64,000 nucleotides of DNA from Tetrapyrgos nigripes (GCA_013368315.1 JAACJM010000154.1:1-64000), one strand, 5' to 3'. Positions 34,336 through 47,787 are shown, counted from the stretch's first letter. Translations and numbers: made by a program. Notes: generated by a model from the sequence alone, not told the origin.

Positions 34336-35301
34336 TGACTTGAAAAAGGAAGAATGAGTGCTTTAAACGATTTGACGCAAGAAGAGAACGGCAAGCGTCT
34401 GTCTCGGATATTGGATAATAGATGGGAAAGAGCGTACGGGGACTCCTGGTCTTAATGTCTGAAACGAAACTGCTTAAATACGTCGTGTGCCTCCTACAGC
34501 GACAAATTGTCATCATGAGGTCGACACCGTGATTGCAAAAGCTGTCCAAGCCAGACGGCCCAGGTATTCGTGTTTTCGTCACCCTGTCTGCTTCATGTTA
34601 CGCCTCTCTGATCTATCGTACTTTCGAACCAGACAGCGTGAGTCCTTTGTAGAAACTGAATAAAAAAGATCCCGCAATCTGTGCTAAAAATTGTATCCCA
34701 GTATGCAGATCAACCGAGGGCTGCAATTTACAGACCTCCGATTGTATACGAACAAACTTGAAACCACCTACCGGCTTTCATTTGCAACTGACTGAAAATT
34801 TTTAAAGGGAACGATATATCTGTGGAAGCACAAACCTGACGAGGGGGTTGCATTTCTTCGAGGTTGGTCAGTTTCTTCCTGTAATGAAAAGCAATTAAAG
34901 CAAACGTCCATCGTGAAAAAGAGAAAACTAGAAATAAATGTCAGAACGCAAATGCTGTCATACCAGGAACGACATTTCGGTGATTCCATGAATCATCTCC
35001 CTGTCGTTCGGACTTGACAAGTTCCTTAATTTACGAACTCTGAAAGCATGACGCCATAGAAAATACGCCACGGAATCTCATTCCTGATTATATGTATCAT
35101 TCCAGCTTGTGAGCGCAAAAATGCAACACGGCGATAGCACAATTTAAAACAGCACTCGACGATAACGAAATGGCTCCACAAATCTCTGATCCAATCACCC
35201 GCCGTGGCACTACCGTCACAACACTGACATGCTCGATTTCGCTGGTCGGAGGCTTAGTGCATGCCGTGTCGGATTATACAGCAGCTACACCCGGCATGTT
35301 C
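34336..35301. other. Promoter side of the copper radical oxidase gene and spacer
   Basis: No gene recognised. Bases 34336-34640 are the likely leader and promoter of the oxidase. A 58-bp stretch at 35072-35129 is repeated in direct orientation at 38212-38266. Confidence 0.4.
35072..35129 (+). repeat. Direct repeat, left copy
   Basis: GGAATCTCATTCCTGA ... CAGCTTGTGAGCGCAAAAATG, then ACAC; the same order recurs at 38212-38266 with a few differences. The two copies flank the nested MITE pair. Confidence 0.75.
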
Positions 35302-35309
35302 GTAAAGAT

Positions 35310-38128
35310 CGGGTATCAGAAATCTGCGGGTACCCCATGCGGGTACACAGCGGGTACATGCGGGTGATCCGGGTGATCCGGGTACCCATTACCCTTTGCT
35401 TATCATGTAGAATCTTAGTTGATTAAGCCTTCTAATTGCTCTTTTTATTGTGTAGATAGTCCTTTCAAAATGCAGAGTCTGTTGTGTAGCAATTTCACAA
35501 AGAACAGAACGCCCTGTCGGTATTGAGGTAAAATCATTCATACAAAAATGATGGGATTTACGTGGTATATGCAAGACTCAGCATCACCTATCATTGACAC
35601 TTTCTGACCCACTCTGCACTTACTTTTGCCCTTCTCTGCAAATGGGACTGCTTGTAAGTATGAGTATCCAACGTTACATAGCCTTAGTTGCATAGAATAT
35701 TCTTTTTGTAGAAATGGCTTGGTAAAAGCATCATACGGCCCGCTGTTGATGCTACTTTAGCAGGCAGGTTAGTGTACCAGCATGAAAGGCAGTTCAGTCA
35801 CAAATCACAGCCAAAAAATCTAAGGCCAGATTTGACATTTTCTATTTATTTTTTTTTTTGGATTTCTTCTGGATTTTTTTTGGTCAGAGAGACTGAGCTT
35901 TCATTCATGCCAGGACAGTAGTATGTATGTGCAAATAGCCGTTCATTCTCTTCAACGGACTCTCATACAACATCAAGGCAAGAAACATAGTACCCGCATA
36001 GGCGGTATAGGGAAATCTGCGGGTACCCCATGCGGGTCTGCGGGTGGGCTGCGGGTACCATTAAATATTTGAGTTCAGCATTATATGGCATACATACGAG
36101 CATTTGTAACATAGTAGAGAGACATAAAAGTGAATATAGAGCTTGTAGATAGACTTCAACGAAGTGTAGTGAAACTCAAATGTACATGGATAAGCACAGC
36201 CACTCACTCCCATCTGCAGTAGTCTCATTCCTAACTCGAGTATTTCTCTACAAAGCAGCCTAGATATTTTTGCCAAAAGCTTATTGCATGCACTAGAGAC
36301 AATTTCCATTCTCTGCATGCCAATATTCTATGAATTATGTACCCAAATTACCCTTAGACTTGAAATGAAGCCTGCATCAATAAAACTCTTCATGGTTCGC
36401 AGTGTAAATGCAACATACTCATTCTAATACATCACTGAGTCAATGTTTCAAGTGTTCAATAAAGTAATTTGTTCATCCAATTCTAGAAAAGTCAAGATCA
36501 ATGTGAATTCAGCCCAAGGTTTACTAGAATTTATGATAGAAATTTACTTCTACACATTGAGCATGTCAAGGTACTGGCTATTAGTACAGAAGCTACAACA
36601 TTCCTTGTTTTCAAACTGTTAGATGTTGTGTGGATGTTAGTAATGCTCACGAATGGTACCCGCATGGTACCCGCAGTGGCTGTGCACATGCGGGTACCCA
36701 TGCGGGTACCATGCGGGTACCTATGCGGGTACTATGTTTCTTGCCTTGATGTTGTATGAGAGTCCGTTGAAGAGAATGAACGGCTATTTGCACATACATA
36801 CTACTGTCCTGGCATGAATGAAAGCTCAGTCTCTCTGACCAAAAAAAATCCAGAAGAAATCCAAAAAAAAATAAATAGAAAATGTCAAATCTGGTGTTAG
36901 ATTTTTTGGCTGTAATTTGTGACTGAACTGCCTTTCATGCTGGTACACTAACCTGCCTGCTAAAGTAGCATCAACAGCGGGCCGTATGATGCTTTTACCA
37001 AGCCATTTCTACAAAAAGAATATTCTATGCAACTAAGGCTATGTAACGTTGGATACTCATACTTACAAGCAGTCCCATTTGCAGAGAAGGGCAAAAGTAA
37101 GTGCAGAGTGGGTCAGAAAGTGTCAATGATAGGTGATGCTGAGTCTTGCATATACCACATAAATCCCATCATTTTTGTATGAATGATTTTACCTCAATAC
37201 CGACAGCGCTTTCTGTTCTTTGTGAAATTGCTACACAACAGACTCTGCATTTTGAAAGGACTATCTACACAATAAAAAGAGCAATTAGAAGGCTTAATCA
37301 ACTAAGATTCTACATGATAAGCAAAGGGTAATGGGTACCCGCATCACCCGCATGTACCCGCTGTGTACCCGCATGGGGTACCCGCAGATTTCTGATACCC
37401 GCCGCATAGGTACCCGCATGGTACCCGCATGGGTACCCGCATGTGCACAGCCACTGCGGGTACCATGCGGGTACCATTCGTGAGCATTACTAACATCCAC
37501 ACAACATCTAACAGTTTGAAAACAAGGAATGCTGTAGCTTCTGTACTAATAGCCAGTACCTTGACATGCTCAATGTGTAGAAGTAAATTTCTATCATAAA
37601 TTCTAGTAAACCTTGGGCTGAATTCACATTGATCTTGACTTTTCTAGAATTGGATGAACAAATTACTTTATTGAACACTTGAAACATTGACTCAGTGATG
37701 TATTAGAATGAGTATGTTGCATTTACACTGCGAACCACGAAGAGTTTTATTGATGCAGGCTTCATTTCAAGTCTAAGGGTAATTTGGGTACATAATTCAT
37801 AGAATATTGGCATGCAGAGAATGGAAATAGTCTCTAGTGCATGCAATAAGCTTTTGGCAAAAATATCTAGGCTGCTTTGTAGAGAAATACTCGAGTTAGG
37901 AATGAGACTACTGCAGATGGGAGTGAGTGGCTGTGCTTATCCATGTACATTTGAGTTTCACTACACTTCGTTGAAGTCTATCTACAAGCTCTATATTCAC
38001 TTTTATGTCTCTCTACTATGTTACAAATGCTCGTATGTATGCCATATAATGCTGAACTCAAATATTTAATGGTACCCGCAGCCCACCCGCAGACCCGCAT
38101 GGGGTACCCGCAGATTTCCCTATACCGC
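35310..38128. mobile_element. hAT-like MITE (outer copy) split by insertion of itself
   Basis: Tips CGGGTATCAGAAATCTGCGGG at 35310 and GCGGTATAGGGAAATCTGCGGG read inward from 38128. A perfect 8-bp duplication GTAAAGAT lies at 35302-35309 and 38129-38136. Without the inner copy and its duplication the element is 1411 bp. Clusters of GGTACCCGC/GCGGGTACC motifs sit at both ends and in the centre. No convincing gene; two small frames appear twice only because the sequence is duplicated. Confidence 0.92.
36002..37401. mobile_element. hAT-like MITE (inner copy), inverted inside the outer copy
   Basis: 1400 bp, nearly identical to the outer copy in reverse orientation. It is inserted in the central GGTACCCGC cluster of the outer copy with a perfect 8-bp duplication CCGCATAG (35994-36001 and 37402-37409). 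The uninterrupted form of the target (TACCCGCATAGGTACCC) is visible in the inner copy's own centre near 36715, in reverse. Its near identity with the outer copy implies both insertions are fairly recent. Confidence 0.93.
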
Positions 38129-38136
38129 GTAAAGAT

Positions 38137-41100
38137 GCATATCTATCTATCTCAGCTATCCAGGGTTAGGGCTAGGGCCAGAGTTATAAAATGTGCCACA
38201 GACTTTTGCGAGGAATCTCATGCCTGAAGATATGTATTCAGCTTGTGAGCGCAAAAATGGAACACAGGAATACTCAGCTAGGAATGATACTTGAAGCTCC
38301 GAATTGGATTTCATCCGATACCCGTCATGAAGAATTCGAGCTATCGGTCCACAACTACAGGAAGCTTTGCATATCCCAGATCAGTCACTGCTATCGCAGT
38401 AGACGCGTACATATACAACGGCATCATAGACGGCTGACCGCATGGGAATCCTAAGTCCTTCAGTACATAGTTTCAACGTGAAACGAATAGAGCAGCGGAT
38501 GGATCATGGAAACATGGGTGCATCTCGGGAACCAGAATAACTGTAACATGACAGAAATCAGATAGACTGAGAGTAATGATTGAAAGATTCACTGCTTTGA
38601 CATTTCCATATTAGTTCCCGAGACTAACCGGGAGGTTTAGTGGCGTACTAGTATGTAGAGACTTGCTACGCATCATTAAGAGCGGTGATAACGACTAGTG
38701 AAGGGAACCTGTTCAGGTACGTTGTGACCACTTATCGACTTTGTAAATGCAGTTGAATAATTAATATGTGAATATGGGCCACTGCACTTTTAATCCGTTT
38801 GGGAACCGTAAGTATTGTGCTTTTGCGACCTTGAGAGAGAGAGCTTGATTCGGTTAAAGAGTCAGATTTCAATATTCCATTGGAGAACGCCACAACATAT
38901 CTGACTACAAATGTAGTATATATCTTTTTTATTCACAGATTCAACATATATGATTTGACTACTATCGTAGGTGGGGGGACGACTATGCTGTCAAAGTATT
39001 GCAACTGAACAACCTTGGAAATGCTTTGCTCATGAATGAGATTGAAACAAAATATGCCTGTGGATGGATATATTCATAGATTCGAGAATACAGGAAGTGT
39101 ATGCTAGCAGATTTCGATGATGTGTACAGAGTGCCAAATCCAATAATAGTGGGAGAGGATATTTAAGGGGGAAGGAGGAAGGATGCACCTGGGCAAGGAG
39201 CGAGCAAGGAGAGGGGGGAGGGGGGAAGGAGGAGAATGAAAAATGTAGAAATGGGGAAGAGGTGTAGGGGGATGTTATTTCTATTTTGTGATATCTTGGA
39301 AATAGATAAATCGAACATAATTCACCAAAAAACACCCTCCCCCCTTCCCCACCAACGCCCCCCCCCCAAATACCAGTATTGTACCCTTGAATAGCTACCT
39401 TCCAATATGAACACATGGAATACTCTTGGACAATTAGATTCCCTTCAATATTAAATACCCCCCCCATCTCTCAAGAATACGGCCTATGCTCCACCCTCTT
39501 CACCCCCACACAAAATTGAGGCTTCATCATAGCTGATTCCTGAGCCCGCATCCAGTTGATGAAAGGAAAGGATAATATAATATAATAGTCAAGAACTTGA
39601 AAGGTAGAAGGAATCAACAAATAGAGAAATGAGAATATATATCATATTATGAGGAAGGAAGGACGTGAATGGACATGCCACATTGCAGAGGTGCTGTCTA
39701 TATGGAGATGAGGGATGAAGGAGGGTAAGTAGAGCTCGACGAGCGAAACAACGATGAAGGGGGACCGGGGAGGGGGGGATTGTACAGGTGAGGGAGAGGG
39801 GAATGAATAACAATGAGAAGGGAGAGTAGTAACAATTGTAAAAGGAGGTAAATTGTAGAGACATGGGGTGAGATATAACAACGAAGCTTGAAGCGGTAGA
39901 TCTAGAGGAGGGTGGAGTGACGATGTGAAGTGGAAAACGAGGGGGAAGGATATAGCTCAAGGGGGAAATGACAAGGAAATATGTACTGGGGGGGAAAACA
40001 TAACGACTGAAGGGGAAAAGCTTAGCGATGAAGGGGGAGATATAAAGAATGTGGAGATATGATGCAAACAGGTCAGAAAACATGTCAGCCCAAGAAGAGC
40101 AATACAAAGATGTTGTAGTCAGATAACCACGTAGCGGTAATGATAATATAGGCGTTGGAAGTATGGAAGAGACATAGAAAAGTAGAAAATATAACGGCTC
40201 ATCAGGAACGTATGACAGAGATTGAGGACAAAGGTTGGACTAAGGAGGAGACAACGAACATGTCATGAGAATGAGAACGAGAACGAGAAAGACAATGTAC
40301 AACCCGAAAGAAACAACTGAGGAGGAAATGGTAACGGCAAAAGAAAAGAAAAAGTTGGCAGTAGGACGCGCCTGAAGAGGGGATATGAAGATGACGAGGG
40401 AGATGAGGTCGGTGTCACTGGATTTGAGGTCAGGGCGACAGAGAAGGTATTAAGAAAGTGCAACTTCATGAGATGTGAGTTAAATAATCATCGAAATCTT
40501 GATGAGAGAGCTTCCCTCTGCCAAATTTCTCGGCTCAGTCAACGCCTCCATAACAACATGTTCACCTTCCAGCTCATCCACAGATTCGGCGATATCACGA
40601 GGGAGAATGAAACGAGTTTTTCCAGTCCCGACGCCTTGAAGGTCACACATACCTCATTCTTCAACTCGACCCTTCATTGAACAACGGCGTGATGTCCCCA
40701 CATCTCCCAACATCTGCCTCCCCCTGCCTCATCCCCCCACCGCTTTCTGCTCTCCCTTACCCCCTCTCCCGTGTTCCCAACCCGTGTTCCGTTAGAGTTC
40801 GTGTCGACTTCAATATCTGTTCGGTCGTCCTTCCAGTCCCTATGTGGTTCATGTCCGTGATAGCCTCGTTCTGACTCGTTTACCACGAGAGCAGGTTTGA
40901 TTTGCCTTGGTTTTCCCGGTCTAGACTCTAGACCCAGGACTTGGAATTGAAGCCTCCACCTCTCGCGCGTGTGTACCAGGTTTTTGGGTAGTGATGCAGC
41001 ATCATCTCGGAGTCATCAGCGTTGACAGCTACCAGGCCAGTCATGACATGACGTCAATCAAATACACCAAAACCGGCGTTCTCAAATCTCGACATTGCGA

Positions 41101-41566
41101 TGTGGAATATTCCTCAATGGTCGACTTTTACGGTATCCCCACACTCATGCGCGTGTCTGTACCAAACTTGTTTATTTGTAGTTGGCATCCCCGAGCCTTG
41201 AGGGAGACAATGCCTGTCAGTCAATTTGGGGGCTGAAGCTGCGTGAGTCGGAGGAGTCAAGCAATGTAGGCGTGGGTTGCGGGCGTGTAGGTACTTTGGC
41301 GGGTTGGAAGCCAATGTTGGGCTTTCGGCATCGTGCTATCTCAACTGCAGCCCTGGCTTAGTTGTCTCTGTACTTGACAGTCTGTCTCTGAGTCTCTGCC
41401 TCACTTCTCTCATTTCCCATTTGAGTCTGACTCTCTGCTTCAACTTTAAGTTCAGATGCCACCCCTCTTGAACTGGCGCAAACCTGTCTGATAGATTGAG
41501 AAACTGACATGTTTGTGTATTTGGATTTTCTGGAAGATACAATTAGAATGATGGGGAGTGGGTATA
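38137..41566. other. Unassigned, largely low-complexity sequence
   Basis: About 3.4 kb without a supportable gene. 39160-39480 has runs of G and C (including nine consecutive C at 39359-39367), 39650-40130 is purine-rich and 40265-40300 repeats GAGAAC. Open frames such as 39589-40107 on minus result from this composition. The right copy of the 55-bp direct repeat is at 38212-38266. Confidence 0.4.
38212..38266 (+). repeat. Direct repeat, right copy
   Basis: GGAATCTCATGCCTGA ... CAGCTTGTGAGCGCAAAAATG then AACAC, matching 35072-35129. It lies 76 bp beyond the right target duplication of the MITE pair, while the left copy lies about 170 bp before it, so it is not part of the element. Confidence 0.75.
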
Positions 41567-41571
41567 GGGCC

Positions 41572-41807
41572 TGTTGGAATTCTATATCATTTACTACAGC
41601 ATTTGATACATCTTTATTACAGCTTTCTAGCTATGCATACCTGTGTAGTTATCTAACATATTCAGTAGTACACAGTATATAAGCTTGTAAAAGTAGATAC
41701 TATCATAAAGCAATTACAGCAAGCTGCAAGCGCAATACACACAGATATCAGCTCCATATTATGTGGTCTATCACTCTACTATGAATTACTTTATAGTAAT
41801 TCCTATA
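41572..41807. mobile_element. Probable solo Copia-type LTR
   Basis: Starts TGTTGGAATTCTATA, a frequent start of fungal Ty1/Copia LTRs; the same start occurs at 61407. It has a TATA-like AGTATATAAG near 41677 and ends near TAATTCCTATA. Flanks GGGCC (41567-41571) and AGGCC (41808-41812) look like a 5-bp duplication with one change. The expected terminal CA is not present, hence moderate confidence. Confidence 0.45.
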
Positions 41808-41812
41808 AGGCC

Positions 41813-44800
41813 TTCAATTGGGATTAGAGTCGGTGCATGTCAGTAAGGAATGCTTCAAATAAATGGAAAATAATGAATGGGCAACAAGGGATGTACCACT
41901 AGATACGGCATCCAAGTAGCAAAAGCCTGAAATGCTAACGATTCACGAAACGACACAAGATGATGTCAACGAAATGTTAACCACATCATTGAAAGAACAC
42001 CAAGGTCAGCCAAAAAAGTCTGACCCGGTCCGGGTAAGGCGGAATTTATTACTCTGGTATTTACTCGTCAACGTCGCTCACAACGATGAGCTCAACACCC
42101 GCACTCTTTTGCGCATGTACCTCCTTGCTGAGTCAGCACACAGTGCTCTCAAGTTTACCCATACCATCGGGCCGTGTCACCGCTGCAGCTCAACACCTCT
42201 CTGACGTCTCATCAAAGCGGCCAGTTAACCTGCTTGCCTGTGATGTAGAGCGTCCCTCACCTCGTCCGTCTTGTACTATCTTATGAACGCTTTGTGGGCC
42301 ACCGCTTCGCGTGGCAATAACGAGGCCGCTAATTGATTGGAGCTTCATCGGTGCGAAGATGCCTGACGGTAAGCGCCGGTATCGGCTTCGGGTGAAAAAA
42401 GACCGGATGCCGAGGTATCCAAATTGCATAGCCACACGCGGAAACGTCAGATTATAAGAACGAGACCCTAAAGGGCCTCGTAATTGAAAAGGTGTGCAAA
42501 TGTTGCGGGTAATGCCAAGGCAATGCAAGAACGAGCGAAGAGAGGCGAAGACTACGAAGTACATAACTTTGCGAGTGGTGAGAATTGGAGCATTCAAATG
42601 AATTTCGATATCGGACTATTCTTCTCCTCTTCGTCCACCTAGACATACCATGATCCATGCAACCCGCCCCTGAGTGCTGAGCGCTGAGCGCTTGCCGATT
42701 TTTTTGCAGGGTATACAAATCACACATGCGCATAAAGCTGGAGAGAGAGAAAGAGATGGATGGAGACACTAGTAGGCTTTCGAGGGCAAACGAAAGTGTC
42801 GAGATAATGATGCGCGCATGGACGTAAGGGAGAGCCGGGTCGAATATCCGGCACATCGGGTAGGGGGGAGGGGTAGGTCTGCCAAAAGGTATTCTGACGA
42901 CCTCCAAGTGAGCGTCTAGGAAGACACTGTGGAGGCGCTGATCGACCTCGACGGACGTCGACGAACGTCAGTTAAAGTTTTAAAGGTGTTCGGTAGCTAC
43001 ACTGTACGCACAAATGGCGTAGAGTAACAAAGATTTGACAAAGATTTTACAACCCATTTTTGACTCACCTACACATCAACCCCAGTGAAAATCCGCTGTG
43101 CGCTGGTCTGTGCTGGTCTGCGCAAATCAACGAAATCAGCGCTCATCTGCGCCTGCTGGCCAATGTGCTCACGCAAGCGCACATATGTGTACGTCTGTGG
43201 TGGTCTGCGCAAATTTATCGAGGATCTGCGTAGATATGCATTCGTCATAATAATATCACCCACTTTATTAGTATATATTCAACTGCTCAATGAAATCGTA
43301 TTATTTGCAACAGCTACTACATACATAAGAAAAAGGCCATCATAATGAACAGACCTGTGAAATTTCCAGCACGCATCCAGGGCCTGTGTAAAAAAGCTCA
43401 TCACTCCTTTCGAGGGATTACTTGTGCAAAAAAAAGACAGAAACTCTGGAAGTCCATCCAACCTGCAAGGAAAACCAGCAAAAATGACCGAAAAAGGGTT
43501 AACCTGTGAAAAAAATACCAATTTGGATTTTTTGGACAGTATTACTGCCATACCACTCAATCGGCTGTACGGTAAACACCGACAACTATACAGTTAACGT
43601 CATCAACGCGCGTTTCTTTCTCCTAAACATCCCTTTCGTTAGCCGTCGCTTATGAAGAAAATAGGCAAACATGGTGGTACCGCCAACAACGCAACCCAGC
43701 AACACACACACGTTGTTGGCAGCATCGCCGGCAATCAAATTCGAATGAAACTGGATAGGTACATGGTAATTACACGATGTAGATGAAATCTAAATGGGGT
43801 GAAATCAGCAATGATGAACGATATTGACAGGGTACGGACTTTGCATGAGTGCTTCCTTCCATTATGAAAGAAATGATGCCAGGGTCAAAAACCTGACTCC
43901 TATTCTGGCGTATCTGCACTGTGCCTTAGGGTCTTTGCTAAACCCATCCAAACGCCGCCAGGGTGCTTTTCTACCAACCAGCAGGGAACGAGTCTTAGGC
44001 ATCACGGTGCTCAAAATTTGTAAAGATTCGGTGAAATTTGCAGAAAGCTGCCTATGGGCCTAGTCGGATAAATTTCCGAGTTGACGAGCAAAGCGCTGAG
44101 GTACATAGAGGACTGTGCTATTTCAATCAATCCGCGAGTCAGACATCACAGTCCCCAATATTTCGAATTTTTTTGAGCTGTCCGCAGAAATCCATTCGCG
44201 AAAGGGACAACTGAACGGTCATCCAAAGTCTCCCAAAAACAACTAGAAACGGATCAAAAATTCGTGAAATTCGCAGGTCACTCAGCCAGAATCACGAAAA
44301 TAATGTTCACAAGATAGGCCACAGTCACACACCCCTCGCAAATTGATTGAAATGGTACAGAGGTCGAGGACACTTGCATTAATTTATTCTTGGCACTGAA
44401 AAGTTCCTGAGTACTAGAGACCCTCCTCATCCATGTTTGCAGATTCTTCGCTGGGATTAAAGATGACTTTGTGCTGACATTGTAATGGTATCAACGGCAC
44501 CTCGGAATTGTATATGCCCCTATCATAATACATGGAATGAATGAATAAAATTACAACTTCAAACTCCAGTGACTTACCTGCGTTGAATTCAAAACGGGTT
44601 TGTGACTGTCATGAATATCGCGCAGCAAAATCCTCCAGTTCAATCTAATATTAAATCAAGCCAAGAAAAAATTCAGATGTAGTGTACATTAACTCGATCA
44701 AAAACTGGAACGCACGAGGCAAAGAGAGCATTTGAATACACTATAGAATACATTAGAAGTTGAAACATCAATCAGTGTCCGTGGCGCCACTTACATTTTG

Positions 44801-44905
44801 CGGTTTGAAAATGAAAGAAAAGAAAAAGCACTAAATGCGAGTATTTAATAAATCAATTCAAGCCATAATTTGATACCGAGTACTTACAGTTTGTATTCAC
44901 TGTCA
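41813..44905. other. Unassigned sequence; possible hAT subterminal remnant
   Basis: No gene supported. At 43085-43235 TCTGCGC / GCGCAGA and GCTGGTCTG motifs recur, resembling subterminal repeats of a hAT end, but the opposite end was not found. Frames at 41932-42204, 42452-42907 and 43824-44063 are not recognised. Confidence 0.35.
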
Positions 44906-46099
44906 CTACCTGACCAAGCAAAGATGAGCCTCCCACCCTATTAATTTCAGCGAAGAAGGCTTGCTAACTAAAGCCACTTCTACTATGCCACATAGACTAA
45001 GAGCACAATATTAGAAATATCCACGTGCTAGCAAAGGATATTCAGCATACCTAATGATTAAACCAGTTTCTAAAAGAGCAAGAAACTGAAGATAAGTATC
45101 TCCGATACAAACTAAATAGAGGAATAGGCAAACCAATTGTCCAGTAGGTGAGCTTGTCAATAATGCGTTGAGTACTGTGAATGAATCATAAGAATAAAAG
45201 TGTGGTGCATAATAACAGTAGCCTACTCGGAGTGAGGCGTCCATCCCTTTTTCAAACAGATGATAAGGGCAGCAGTGTTTGCTATGTCAACTATGGCACC
45301 ACTTGCCATTGCCACTGTTAACAGCCACCGAAAGTGAATGATATATGCCGAGAATTTGAATGAACGGGTTGTTACTGCACAGGCAATACCCAGTGCTAGT
45401 CTCAGAACCAGAGCAGGAATGCAAATAGCAAAGTAGCATTGGCCTAGACTTTGCTTGGAAGAGAGGATATATACTCTGTGGGCAAAAAATCCCTTTTTGA
45501 GGAAAATATTTTGGATTAGTAGTTAGATCAGTATAATTGGTTTGATCATTAAGTAAATGAATAGAATTTCTAATGGAAAACCGAAAAATTGAAAAACTCA
45601 CCTGGACACAACAAACAACAATGTTTGCAATAGGGACAGCAAGGCCAATAGTCCAATGAATACTGTCAACTGTTCCAAGTTCTGCAAAACCCTTGATTGT
45701 TTTAAGATATAAACCAGCCCAGAGCAAGCTACTGTGAAATGTTTCAAGAAGGCTAGGAGCAAGTAGAACAGGTTCAATAATATGAGTAAGAATCCCGAAT
45801 AAGTGCAAGAAACTTACAGAACAAAAACAACCTAATAAGAACGGCAATTTATAATTAGTGAAAATTTCACCAGATTGATTGGATGATTTGCAACAGATGA
45901 GATAATTGGAAGGAGAGATTGAAACAAATACTCCACTTACTATCATTTTAACAACAGGATGGTCTTTAAATTGAGATTGGAAGTAATAGACGCCTTGGAC
46001 CAAGACTGATCCGTAAAGGAGGGTAGAGAACAAGACTCCCAATTCAAAGGCACCTAGTGTGGGGCCAAGGTTCAAAGGAGCAGTAGTTTCGCTGGCCAT
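44906..46099 (-). CDS. DUF6534-type multi-spanning membrane protein
   Basis: Starts MASETTAPLNLGPTLGAFELG (46099); the first helix, GVLFSTLLYGSVLVQGVYYF, is typical of this agaricomycete family, followed by DHPVVKMIV. Later helices: LLWAGLYLKT..., IHWTIGLAVPIANIVVCCVQ, GFFAHRVYILS (family F-x-H-R signature), CYFAICIPALVLRLALGIACAV, FRWLLTVAMASGAIVDIANTAAL, ICLKKG, then after an intron STQRIIDKLTYWTIETGLIIR. Introns of 50-80 nt can be placed between these blocks. The function of the family is unknown. The C-terminal end after TGLIIR is weak, with several splice choices; the stop at 44906 is the best in-frame option, and the 3' end may be decayed. Confidence 0.75.
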
Positions 46100-47782
46100 A
46101 GCAAGGGAGCAATGAATCATATCAACAATGTCCACAGGAGCTGGACACCTTATAAACGTCTGGCTTCTCTACCACGATGCTGCTTTAAGGGATGGCTATG
46201 CACAATTGAACCATATGATTGAAATCGTGATGCACTCCAAAGATGTCTGACCAATTTTATGCTCTGTTCTGCAATCAGATAGGATGACTGAGGGAGATAA
46301 TCGCATGCGGCAAGGGTCGAAGCTTCTGAGAATTCAGATTATATCAGCAGTGTCTCTGGCTTCCCAACCACATTGTAGGTACAAATGTAACTAAACGGAG
46401 CGAAAGATGTAAGGAACGTAAATCTCAATTAGGAATAGGGTTAGGAAGACAGGTACAGCTGAAAGAACCATATGAACGCGAGTGTAAGGTGCCAGACTAG
46501 AAGATTGTTAAAGCCCTTCTAACCCTCCTTCCCAAATGTCGGTACATCGATAGGGGAATCAGTAAAAGAAGAACTGAGAACAAGACGGTAATTGTGCGCG
46601 CGGAGTAAAAGGGCAGAGAAGAGTATATCATAAAAGCGAAAAGTAAATGAATAAAGAAATCTATGGTCCGGACATGTAGCCTTATCACAATAGGCGAGGA
46701 AAGACGTCATTCGATGTGAAAGAGTGAGTGACGATGAAGACAAACCCCACTGAAGATGGCAAGACTCACAAAAATGAAAGAATTATCACCTCCCCAGTTC
46801 ACAACTTGGATACTTTGGAGAGGTCGTCTTTCCCCTGTTCCCCCTGTCCTCCTGCACCTTTTCCGGGCCTAACTAACTACCTGTCATATTCGTCTCCATT
46901 ATCACCGTTCATCATCACCTCCCTCTTCCTTAATCGCTTTTTCAGACTTGCGATATCATGATTCCTCTACTTTTCAACTGGCGAAACGAGGCGAGATGGG
47001 GCAGAAGCCGTCTGAAAGAGTAAGAAGATATGAAGACATCTTTGTGAGACTAAAGCCTACGCTGCGTCATGAGCAGGTGTAGACGAGAACGACGACTATT
47101 GTGGGTGTGATGCAGGCATGGTACAGGGATTCAAAAGTATACCCCAACACGAGCCATCAATCTATGCTATCAGGAAGGATGTTGAATAAAAGGAGAAATT
47201 CACGAGACATTGACTGAGAACATCGATTGAGTCATATGGCCAGCGAAGATAGGAAGTCATGAGGATAAGTCGGGAATTTCGGAGAGGGAGACGGTAGATA
47301 GTGATTTCAGAGCATGATGATGAACTGCATTGAATACCTGATGAGAGCTATGAGGTGCTCGGAGGAGGTAACTATGATAGTCCTGGCCAGAGTGAACTTC
47401 AATGTTCAATGGGCTTTCCAACACCATGACTCCAAGGGAACTCGATTTCGAAGGATGAGTAAATGTAGAGAGGGGATTAGGATTGTAGACAGATCGATAC
47501 TGGATGAGAGCATTGACGATGTTGATGTGGACATTGACTTTGTGTATATGGGTGGTTGGGATGGTGTGTGAAGGGACAAGCATGTATATGGTATGGAGTT
47601 GTCACAGTTAGGACCAGCTAGTGCTGCTGTGAGGCAAGGCAGAGCTGAAGTGAGCTGACAGATTTGAACAGCTCACTCTGGTTCATGTGAGTCGAGTCCT
47701 AAAAAGCACCCGGGTTATCAACAGACTGCTAACACATCATTTCAGTGATCACTGTTACTGTCTAGGAGAGACTATTGGATAG
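46100..47782. other. Spacer between the membrane protein gene and the Gypsy element
   Basis: No gene recognised; short frames (46497-46743, 47257-47583) are unassigned. Confidence 0.4.
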
Positions 47783-47787
47783 GCTAC

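Noticed and set aside
36061..36318. 85-codon frame repeated identically at 37812-38069 as a possible conserved gene
   Set aside because: Both are inside the two copies of the nested hAT-like MITE; identity reflects duplication, not protein constraint.
35310..38128. Shufflon-like invertible module array (order A-C-A'-C')
   Set aside because: Perfect 8-bp duplications at both the outer and inner borders show a simple self-nested insertion instead.
39589..40107. 172-codon hydrophobic minus-strand frame
   Set aside because: Arises from a long purine/pyrimidine-biased tract; no family resemblance, splice pattern or start context.
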